Shown: positions 1-6,077 of the stretch, in pieces
Layout of the letters: each line of letters starts with the position of its first letter
Numbering within the stretch: position 1 is the first letter of the stretch
NCBI GenBank assembly: GCA_016462305.1
Contig: JAEMTM010000056.1
Coordinates: forward strand, 1-11,691
Length of the DNA stretch: 11,691 nucleotides
Reading direction: 5' to 3'
DNA from: Sphingomonadaceae bacterium
GTDB lineage: Bacteria > Pseudomonadota > Alphaproteobacteria > Sphingomonadales > Sphingomonadaceae
Notes under the pieces: model-generated
Database searches by the model: none
What the model was told of the DNA's origin: nothing
The model's input: the letters and a program-made list of their open reading frames with translations, nothing else
Program-made: the position numbers and the translations under genes

Positions 1-416
1 ACATTCTTGCCCAACACGGCCTGCGTGACCCAAAATCCCACCAGCGATGCCGAGCCAGTCAGGAAAGTGCCCCAAATAATGTCGAGGATGGTAACTTTCA
101 TGCTCCACACTTTTAACGTGGCATAATTGGTCAAATCATAGGTCATATAGCAAAAAAAGCCCATCAACGCGCCCCAAATGAGCGCGGTCTGCCACTTGCC
201 CGTCATCAGCGCTGGCCCGACAGCGAAGATCATCATGCCCAAAATATACAGCAGGTAAAAAATGATCGCCGGCCCCAAACGGAAACCATTCTTCATCATC
301 ATTTCGCCGATTTCTGGCTGATACAGCCGCGTGTACATGGTCCGCAGCCAGACGCTGTCGATGGCCGCAAAGGCGATGCCAGTTGCGATGTACCCAATGA
401 TATATTTCATCAGCAT
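1..416 (-). CDS. DUF2177 family membrane protein (3' end cut by window edge)
   Basis: Small integral membrane protein of unknown function. The frame is open from an ATG at 416 to the left edge with no stop, giving 138 residues. Family members are about this long, so probably only a few C-terminal residues are missing. It begins MLMKYIIGYIATGIAFAAID and shows about four hydrophobic segments (roughly residues 4-22, 48-70, 78-95 and 108-135). The family-like stretches are the early AIDSVWL, the central GFFCYMTYDLTNYATLK (about 86-102) and the final DIIWGTFLTG. An AGGAG motif lies 9 bases before the ATG at 416; a second ATG at 410 is possible but less well spaced. It follows folP on the same strand after 73 bases, so it may be co-transcribed, but it has its own ribosome binding site. 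No biochemical role is claimed. Confidence 0.85.
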   Translation of the reverse strand, partial: MLMKYIIGYIATGIAFAAIDSVWLRTMYTRLYQPEIGEMMMKNGFRLGPAIIFYLLYILGMMIFAVGPALMTGKWQTALIWGALMGFFCYMTYDLTNYATLKVWSMKVTILDIIWGTFLTGSASLVGFWVTQAVLGKN

Positions 417-489
417 TTTAACTCTCTCCTTACCGCCATGAAGTTGCCCGCCATTGGGCACAGGGTCAAGGCCGCCAAAGGACTTTAGA

Positions 490-1581
490 CTATATGGGTG
501 CCGTCAACGCCGCATCGCGAAGGCCACGCCAGACGTGAATAGCCTGCACGGTTTCGGCAGCATCATGAACGCGGACAATATGTGCGCCCTGCTCCACTGC
601 TTTCATGGCGAGGAAGATTGAACCGCCAAGACGATCAGTTGCGTCCGCCGCATTCGAAAGCGCACCAATCAATCTTTTGCGGCTTGCGCCAAATAATAAG
701 GCGCAACCCAGTCCATGATAGATTGCCAGATTGTTGATGATCGCCAGATTATCGGATAGTGTTTTTCCGAACCCGATACCCGGATCAACCAATATTGTTT
801 CACGCGACAACCCTACAGCTTCGACCGCCGAAACCCGCTGTTCAAGCCAGTCGAATACATCGTATACGACATCATCATATTTACCGTCTTTATGCGGGTC
901 GCTGCTTTGGCTCGGGGCATGCATTAGGACCACAGGAACATTGCTCTTGCGCGCGACTTCGACGGCGCGATCATCGTATAAAAGCGCCGAGATGTCATTG
1001 ATCATCGTCGCGCCAGCGTGCAATGCACCCTCCATCACCAACGCCTTGCGCGTGTCGATGGAGATCGCAACCCCAGTTCCAGCGAGCCTGCGGATCAGCG
1101 GCACGACGCGATTTAGCTCGTCGCCTTCCCAGACCAAAGGCGCACCGGGCCGCGCAGACTCGCCACCAATGTCAATGATGGCCGCACCCGCGCTCGACAT
1201 CGCAATGGCCGCTTCGGCCGCAATTTCCGGGTCTAAATTCTTGCCCCCATCCGAAAAACTGTCTGGGGTCGCATTGATAATCGCCATGACATAAGGTTGA
1301 TCAAGCCTAAGCATACGCGTGCCCAACTGCAATGGAGCGCGGGGAGCCGTAATGCGGTCGAGCAGCAACGCGCACCGGTCGCGGGCAGACTGCGGAAGGG
1401 CCGCCACAAAAGCGTCCCATTGGCGAACGGGCACCAACTGCCGCTGCGTCGATGTGATGTCGCGTGTGATATATTCGATTTGCGAGAACCACAGCATGGT
1501 TCCCGCCAAACGCAAGCTCTCACCTTCGTGCCTTTGGGGACTTTCGACAAAGCCAGTGGGACGAAGGTAGATTTTTGTCAC
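490..1581 (-). CDS. folP: Dihydropteroate synthase
   Basis: Condenses 6-hydroxymethyl-dihydropterin pyrophosphate with p-aminobenzoate to give dihydropteroate in folate synthesis; cytosolic and the target of sulfonamides. The TIM-barrel core starts near residue 97 with NATPDSFSDGG (103-113), followed by IDIGGESARPGA (136-147), SIDTRK (174-179), NDIS (195-198), LMH (219-221), DPGIGFGKT (266-274), GASRK (298-302) and RVHDAAET (337-344). The protein is 363 residues against about 280 in E. coli. The extra length is an N-terminal segment of about 90 residues starting TKIYLRPTGF, a form I associate with alphaproteobacterial enzymes. The start is GTG at 1581, and GTGA (1578-1581) overlaps the ccrM stop, suggesting translational coupling; no strong Shine-Dalgarno is seen. 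The pterin/pABA loop reads GGESARPG, with Ala143 where E. coli has Thr62. Confidence 0.96.
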   Translation of the reverse strand: MTKIYLRPTGFVESPQRHEGESLRLAGTMLWFSQIEYITRDITSTQRQLVPVRQWDAFVAALPQSARDRCALLLDRITAPRAPLQLGTRMLRLDQPYVMAIINATPDSFSDGGKNLDPEIAAEAAIAMSSAGAAIIDIGGESARPGAPLVWEGDELNRVVPLIRRLAGTGVAISIDTRKALVMEGALHAGATMINDISALLYDDRAVEVARKSNVPVVLMHAPSQSSDPHKDGKYDDVVYDVFDWLEQRVSAVEAVGLSRETILVDPGIGFGKTLSDNLAIINNLAIYHGLGCALLFGASRKRLIGALSNAADATDRLGGSIFLAMKAVEQGAHIVRVHDAAETVQAIHVWRGLRDAALTAPI

Positions 1582-2708
1582 GGCTCGGTTGCGAGCAAAT
1601 AGGTTTGGCGCAGGTCGTCAATCGGCTTCATTGCGCCATCGGCGGCGGCATAGTGCCAATAGGTCCAACCGTTGCAGCTTGGCGCGTTTTGAATGCTCGA
1701 ACCGACCTTGTGGATCGACCCGTCCACCACGCCGCAGTTGATAGAGCCATCGGCGCGCACCATCGCCTCAAACTGACGCTTGCGGTCAAACAGTTTCGTG
1801 CCGGGCTTGAGATAGCCAGCCTCAACCAATTGGCCAAAGGCGACCTTTGGCGCGGACTTTGGCGACTGCATGGTTTTGATGGCGCTTTCGTCCAGTGGCA
1901 ACGCCGCCGCGATCCTCTCTTCGGCCACTTCGCAATAGACGGCCTCACGCTCGCAGCCAATCCAGTCACGGCCAAGACGCCGCGCAACTGCGCCAGTTGT
2001 GCCCGTTCCGAAAAACGGATCGAGTACCACGTCACCTGGCTTCGTACAGGCCAGCAAAATACGGTAGAGTAATGCCTCTGGCTTTTGCGTTGGGTGGGCC
2101 TTCACACCATTGCGCTTCAACCGCTCTTGCCCGCCACAAATGGGAATCAACCAATCGGACCGCATTTGAAGTTCGTCATTCAACGTCTTCATCGCGCGAT
2201 AGTTGAAGGTATATTTCGACTTCTCGCTTTTCGATGCCCAAATGAGCGTTTCGTGCGCGTTGGTAAATCGCGTGCCCTTAAAATTGGGCATTGGGTTGGA
2301 TTTGCGCCAAACAATGTCGTTCAGAATCCAATATCCAGCGTCCTGCACCGCCGTGCCAACGCGAAAGATATTGTGGTAGCTACCAATCACCCACAGCGAG
2401 CCATTGGGCTTCAATATGCGCCGCGCCTCGGCCAGCCATTCGCGGGTGAATGTGTCATAAATCGCAAAGCTGGCAAACTTGTCCCATTCATCATTGACGG
2501 CGTCGACCTTGCTATTGTCAGGGCGCAACAAATCCCCGCCCAGTTGCAAATTATAGGGCGGATCGGCAAAGACCATGTCGATGGAGCAATCAGGTAAGGA
2601 GCGCATGGCCGCAATGCAGTCCATCCGCAAAATCTGATTACGCGGTAGTTCATGTGCCGGTGCCAGCTTTGCTTTTGTGGCTGGTCTAATCTTCTCAATA
2701 ACACCCAT
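1578..2708 (-). CDS. ccrM: Cell-cycle DNA adenine methyltransferase CcrM (GANTC)
   Basis: Orphan N6-adenine methyltransferase that in alphaproteobacteria methylates GANTC and marks replication state, feeding GcrA-dependent transcription. It is 376 residues and beta-class in order: the catalytic DPPYN (49-53) comes before the SAM-binding DPFFGTGTTG (230-239), with HPTQKP at 205-210. The segment after DPPYN (LQLGGDLLRPDNSKVDAVND) is typical of CcrM. The C-terminal part (about 290-376, containing LVEAGYLKPGTKLF and SCNGWTYWHY) matches the RAMA-type DNA-recognition domain expected of CcrM. The ATG at 2708 is preceded by AGGGA with about 8 bases spacing. No restriction gene is nearby, which fits an orphan regulatory enzyme. 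It follows rnhB, a neighbour seen in other alphaproteobacteria. The upstream gap is packed with GANTC sites, so control by its own methylation is likely (inference). Confidence 0.96.
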   Translation of the reverse strand: MGVIEKIRPATKAKLAPAHELPRNQILRMDCIAAMRSLPDCSIDMVFADPPYNLQLGGDLLRPDNSKVDAVNDEWDKFASFAIYDTFTREWLAEARRILKPNGSLWVIGSYHNIFRVGTAVQDAGYWILNDIVWRKSNPMPNFKGTRFTNAHETLIWASKSEKSKYTFNYRAMKTLNDELQMRSDWLIPICGGQERLKRNGVKAHPTQKPEALLYRILLACTKPGDVVLDPFFGTGTTGAVARRLGRDWIGCEREAVYCEVAEERIAAALPLDESAIKTMQSPKSAPKVAFGQLVEAGYLKPGTKLFDRKRQFEAMVRADGSINCGVVDGSIHKVGSSIQNAPSCNGWTYWHYAAADGAMKPIDDLRQTYLLATEP

Positions 2709-2920
2709 TGCGTGGTCCCTTTGGCGCTTACCAAATTGCGATGAGTCAGCGCGGCGCTTGGGTCAAGGTCGTTGATGGTTCGCGATTCCTCAGAACAGCA
2801 GTCATGATGCCGTCACATAAGCGGAACGAAACGAGTCCGGCACAATATGTGGAGTCTTGCGATTCTGGGCAGACTCAACCCCTAGTGGTGTTACCCGAAG
2901 GACTCACTGCCCCAAAAAAA
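2709..2920 (-). promoter_or_regulatory. ccrM upstream region with seven clustered GANTC sites
   Basis: The 212-base gap between rnhB and ccrM contains GANTC at 2743-2747, 2784-2788, 2833-2837, 2852-2856, 2861-2865, 2872-2876 and 2901-2905. A hand scan of the rest of the window found eleven, about one per kilobase. Four of the seven fall within 44 bases (2833-2876). Sites 2852 and 2872 are the arms of an inverted repeat, GAGTCT/AGACTC. On the minus strand, the AT-rich stretch ACATATTGT (2842-2850) between sites could hold a -10 element, but I find no convincing TTGACA -35 and no TTAA-N7-TTAA CtrA box. In Caulobacter the ccrM promoter is sensitive to GANTC methylation and to CtrA, so this region is read as the ccrM-folP promoter/leader. 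Exact promoter position is not assigned. Confidence 0.7.
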
Positions 2921-3502
2921 TTACAGCAAAAGCAGTTGTGCGACCGGCGCGAAGCTTTTCCGGTGCAACGGCGTCGGACCATGCGCCCGCAGCGCGGCCA
3001 AATGGTCAGGCGTGCCATAGCCTTTGTTCTTTTCCCAACCATAATGCCTATGCTGCTCGGCGGCGGCGCACATCATCCGGTCACGATGCTCTTTGGCGAT
3101 AATTGACGCCGCTGAAATGCAGGGCTCTATGGCGTCACCGCCGACTATGGCACGCGCCGCCCAACGCCATTCGCGGCATCGGCCCATTGGCGTCATGTTA
3201 CCGTCCACCAGCACTTCAAGCGGATCAGAACCAAGTTTCGCGCACAAGGCATCCACCGCCAAGGTCATGGCCAGCATTGTTGCGCCAAAAATATTCAGGC
3301 GGTCAATGTCCTCCACCTCGACAACGCCAACCGCCCATTGGCAGTGGCGTTTGATCGCGGCTTCCAACTCCGCACGGCGCACGGCGGTTAGTTTCTTGCT
3401 GTCGTCCAGTCCAGACGGGCGCGGTTTGGACAATAATACCGCCGCTGCGACCACCGGCCCCGCAAGCGGCCCACGCCCAGCCTCATCGACGCCGAAAATC
3501 AT
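2921..3502 (-). CDS. rnhB: Ribonuclease HII
   Basis: Cytosolic endonuclease that cuts the RNA strand of RNA-DNA hybrids and single ribonucleotides embedded in DNA. From the chosen ATG the protein is 193 residues, normal for the family. Motifs: GVDEAGRGPLAGPVVAAAV from residue 4 (acidic D6, E7), DDSKKLT (33-39), ATMLAMTLAV (74-83), VDGN (99-102, D100), GGDA (D123), ASIIAKEHRDR (132-142) and the C-terminal GYGTPDHL...HGPTPLHRKSF. The ATG at 3502 forms ATGA (3499-3502) with the stop of the thiD fusion, a typical coupled start. The frame extends three codons upstream to a TTG at 3511, which I judge less likely. It is the last gene of the glmM-thiD-rnhB run. Confidence 0.94.
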   Translation of the reverse strand: MIFGVDEAGRGPLAGPVVAAAVLLSKPRPSGLDDSKKLTAVRRAELEAAIKRHCQWAVGVVEVEDIDRLNIFGATMLAMTLAVDALCAKLGSDPLEVLVDGNMTPMGRCREWRWAARAIVGGDAIEPCISAASIIAKEHRDRMMCAAAEQHRHYGWEKNKGYGTPDHLAALRAHGPTPLHRKSFAPVAQLLLL

Positions 3503-4644
3503 ATCCGCCAAGCAGGATAACGCCGATTTTCACCAGCTTTGTAGAGGCAAACCATATTCCCCGCAGGGTCCAGCAAACGCGCCTCACGCCAGCCCCAGCT
3601 TTCATCCTGCGGCAATTGTTCAAAGGCGTAGCCTTGGCTAACCAGCTCCGTTACCCACGCATCGAGGCGCTTGCTTTCAAAATAAATTATGGTCGATGTC
3701 GCGATGTCGTCACGTTGCTGTATGGAAAAGGTGACGCCATTGGGCGCTTGTAATCGCGCATAGCCGCTGGAGGGGCTATCAACGATTAACGCAAGCCCAA
3801 GCGCCGTATAGAAGTCCAACGACGCCGCATAATCGCGGCAACCCACGGTCACATGGTTGAGCGAGGGGCCAGCGACCATAGCGTCCTCACGCACCGATTG
3901 ATGCCCCATAGGGCCATGACCCTGCCCAAGCCCCGGCGCATCACGCAGCGCGAGCCGCACGAACAGGCGCGCGCGCTCTATGGCGGGGACAAGCTCCATC
4001 CCCTGCCCAAGGCCCGTTGCGATGGCCGTGGCCAATGTGCACCCGGTGCCGTGCGTGCTGCGCGTGTGTATGCGCGCGTCGCGCCAAATTTCGCTTTGCC
4101 CAGGCGCGAGATGCAGTTCGTCGATGATCTCATCCCCGTCCGCGTGGCCGCCCTTCAGCAACAACGGGAACCGCCGTGCGAGCAAAGCATCCTTACCGCC
4201 CAACGCTTCCAGCTCTGGCAGATTGGGCGTCGTCAGCGTGGCAAGCCGCATCAGCCGTTCAAATGCGGATATGGTATCCGCATCCGCCAAAACCGCGCCG
4301 CTCGTCGCGACCATGACGGGATCGAATATGATCGGGAAAGACTGGTCCGAAAGACTGTCTGCCACCGCATGCGCGGTGTCCGCATTGCCAATCATCCCGA
4401 TTTTAACCGCGTCCACGCCAATGTCGCTGACGACTGCGCTAATTTGGTCAATCACCATCTGCGTTGGCACCATGTGCACCGCATCGACGCCAAGCGTATT
4501 TTGCGCGGTAATCGCGGTCACCGCCGTCATCGCATGGCCGCCCAGCATCGTCACCGTCTTGATATCCGCCTGAATCCCAGCGCCGCCGCCGCTGTCGGAA
4601 CCAGCGATAATCAAAATGCGTGCGGGCGCGCCTTTGGTGATCAC
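3499..4644 (-). CDS. thiD: Hydroxymethylpyrimidine/phosphomethylpyrimidine kinase (ThiD) fused to a C-terminal VOC domain
   Basis: The N-terminal part (about 1-250) is ThiD, which phosphorylates 4-amino-5-hydroxymethyl-2-methylpyrimidine twice for thiamine synthesis. It shows AGSDSGGGAGIQADIKT (14-30), DPVMVATSG (108-116), TPNLPE (139-144), KGGH (164-167) and GTGCT (199-203) with the family's catalytic cysteine at 202. The frame continues without a stop into a VOC/glyoxalase-fold domain (about 256-381) with LNHVTVGCRDYAASLDFY at its start and DPAGNMVCLY near its end. The total of 381 residues is about 115 more than ordinary ThiD. The substrate of the VOC part is unknown; of the usual metal ligands only His264 is evident. 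The start chosen is GTG at 4644, forming GTGA (4641-4644) with the glmM stop. The open frame reaches a TTG at 4671, but that would overlap glmM by 31 bases. An internal ATG at 3879 with its own GAGG could also make the VOC domain alone. Confidence 0.88.
   Translation of the reverse strand: MITKGAPARILIIAGSDSGGGAGIQADIKTVTMLGGHAMTAVTAITAQNTLGVDAVHMVPTQMVIDQISAVVSDIGVDAVKIGMIGNADTAHAVADSLSDQSFPIIFDPVMVATSGAVLADADTISAFERLMRLATLTTPNLPELEALGGKDALLARRFPLLLKGGHADGDEIIDELHLAPGQSEIWRDARIHTRSTHGTGCTLATAIATGLGQGMELVPAIERARLFVRLALRDAPGLGQGHGPMGHQSVREDAMVAGPSLNHVTVGCRDYAASLDFYTALGLALIVDSPSSGYARLQAPNGVTFSIQQRDDIATSTIIYFESKRLDAWVTELVSQGYAFEQLPQDESWGWREARLLDPAGNMVCLYKAGENRRYPAWRI
3877..3888 (-). promoter_or_regulatory. 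Possible internal ribosome binding site and start for the VOC domain
   Basis: Within the thiD fusion, GAGG (3885-3888) stands 5 bases before an in-frame ATG (3877-3879), codon 256 of the fused protein, exactly where the VOC domain begins. It may be a relic of two formerly separate genes or a working internal start giving a free 126-residue VOC protein. Sequence alone cannot separate these. Confidence 0.4.
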
Positions 4645-5981
4645 GATGCAGCAGCCCTGACCGCGTCGCAAATGCCATCGACAATACGCGCAACCTGCGC
4701 CGCATCATCGCCTTCCGCCATCACGCGGATAACCGGCTCAGTCCCCGATGGGCGGATCACCAAACGGCCATTGCCCGCCAGTTCGGCCTCGGCCTTTGCA
4801 ATGACAGCCTGGACATCTGGGTTATCAAGCGGCTTGCCGCCGGAAAAGCGAACATTTTTAAGCAATTGGGGAACGGGATCGAACAAGTGCAGCACTTCAC
4901 TCGCTGGCTTCCCGCTGGCGACAAGCTGGGTCAGCACCTGCAACGCGGCTATGGTGCCATCGCCTGTCGTGGCGTGGTCCAACATGATCATATGGCCCGA
5001 TTGCTCACCGCCGACATTGATGCCGTGCTTACGCATTTCTTCAAGGACATAGCGGTCACCCACTTTCGCGCGAATGAGGCGCAAGTCCTGTGTTTCCAGA
5101 TAGCGTTCAAGGCCCAAATTGGACATCACCGTCGCAACAATGCCCCCGCCAGTCAGCTTGCCGCTGCGGCTCATGGCGCTGCCAAGCAATGCCATGATCT
5201 GATCCCCGTCTACGACGCGGCCATGTTCGTCCACAACGATCAAGCGATCAGCGTCGCCATCAAGCGCAATGCCAATATCGGCGCCCGCGGCGACCACAGT
5301 TTCCTGCAACGTCACGACATGCGTTGATCCGACCTTGTGATTGATGTTCTTGCCATTGGGTTCAATACCAATTGACGTTACTTTTGCGCCCAATTCCCAA
5401 ATCGCGGTCGGCGCGACTTGATAGGCCGCACCATTGGCGCAATCGAGCACCACATGCAGGCCGTCAAAACGGATATGTTCCGGCACCGATGCCTTTACCG
5501 CATGAATATAGCGGCCCCGGCTGTCTTCAATACGCCGCGCACGCCCCACATCGGCCGCGTCCGCCAATGCAAGCGGTGCATCCAACAAAGCCTCAATGGC
5601 CAGTTCGTCCGCGTCCGACAACTTAAAGCCATCGGGACCGAACAGCTTAATGCCATTATCCTCATATGGGTTGTGACTGGCCGAAATCATCACGCCCAGA
5701 TCCGCCCGCATCGACCGGGTGAGCAGGGCGACAGCAGGCGTCGGAATCGGGCCAAACTGGACCACATTCATGCCAACGCTCGTGAAGCCAGCCACTAAAG
5801 CATTCTCAATCATATAGCCGGACAAGCGCGTATCCTTGCCAATGACGACGCGATGCTTATGTCCACCACGCAGGAAATGCGTGCCCGCTGCTTGGCCGAC
5901 TTTCATCGCCATTTCCGGTGTCATGGCACCGACGTTGCTGCGCCCTCTGATGCCGTCTGTTCCGAAATATTTGCGCGCCAT
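4641..5981 (-). CDS. glmM: Phosphoglucosamine mutase
   Basis: Interconverts glucosamine-6-phosphate and glucosamine-1-phosphate on the route to UDP-GlcNAc for peptidoglycan and lipopolysaccharide; cytosolic. It is 446 residues, essentially the length of E. coli GlmM. It starts MARKYFGTDGIRGRSN, and has the phosphoserine loop GVMISASHNPYEDNGIK (96-112; Ser102 is the residue phosphorylated in the family), the magnesium loop DGDADR (241-246), the sugar-binding GGEQSGH (324-330) and the phosphate-binding RPSGTEPVIRV (410-420). The ATG at 5981 has AGGA about 7 bases upstream. The open frame runs on to 6170, but that part has no family similarity and would overlap the divergent gene. It is first in a same-strand run with thiD and rnhB. 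Confidence 0.97.
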   Translation of the reverse strand: MARKYFGTDGIRGRSNVGAMTPEMAMKVGQAAGTHFLRGGHKHRVVIGKDTRLSGYMIENALVAGFTSVGMNVVQFGPIPTPAVALLTRSMRADLGVMISASHNPYEDNGIKLFGPDGFKLSDADELAIEALLDAPLALADAADVGRARRIEDSRGRYIHAVKASVPEHIRFDGLHVVLDCANGAAYQVAPTAIWELGAKVTSIGIEPNGKNINHKVGSTHVVTLQETVVAAGADIGIALDGDADRLIVVDEHGRVVDGDQIMALLGSAMSRSGKLTGGGIVATVMSNLGLERYLETQDLRLIRAKVGDRYVLEEMRKHGINVGGEQSGHMIMLDHATTGDGTIAALQVLTQLVASGKPASEVLHLFDPVPQLLKNVRFSGGKPLDNPDVQAVIAKAEAELAGNGRLVIRPSGTEPVIRVMAEGDDAAQVARIVDGICDAVRAAAS

Positions 5982-6077
5982 GTGCGTTCCTGATCGTTTG
6001 CGGTTGTTCAACGTTTTTTCCGCACTGTGATGCCTCTCCCTTGCATAGGGAGCGACTGGCTGGCAAGACCCGATGCT
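5982..6077. promoter_or_regulatory. Divergent intergenic region with a perfect inverted repeat
   Basis: These 96 bases separate the glmM start from the symporter start and must hold both promoters unless either is transcribed from further away. The clearest structure is CTCCCT-TGCAT-AGGGAG at 6036-6052, a perfect 6-base inverted repeat with a 5-base loop, which could be an operator or a short leader hairpin. I could not assign a convincing -35/-10 pair on either strand. Confidence 0.4.

Noticed and set aside
445..460. Hairpin TGCCC-GCCATT-GGGCA between folP and the DUF2177 gene
   Set aside because: The stem is only 5 bases and no T run follows on either strand; chance is a sufficient explanation.
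1578..2708. A restriction-modification system around the methyltransferase
   Set aside because: The neighbours are rnhB and folP, with no nuclease or specificity subunit; the protein matches the orphan CcrM type.
2709..2920. CtrA binding box (TTAA-N7-TTAA) in the ccrM upstream region
   Set aside because: No TTAA-N7-TTAA or close variant was found on either strand.
2906..2935. Rho-independent terminator after rnhB
   Set aside because: ACTGC/GCAGT can pair and a run of T lies after the stop, but the stem is 5 bases with a loop of about 20 and the T run is in the loop, not after the stem.
3503..3511. TTG start for rnhB at 3511
   Set aside because: ATG at 3502 forms an ATGA overlap with the upstream stop and still includes the whole conserved N-terminus.
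4645..4671. TTG start for thiD at 4671
   Set aside because: It would overlap glmM by 31 bases and add nine residues without family similarity; GTG at 4644 gives a GTGA overlap.
3853..5052. Long plus-strand open frame of 399 codons opposite thiD and glmM
   Set aside because: It is antisense to two clear genes, is rich in Arg/His in the manner of shadow frames, and has no recognisable domain.
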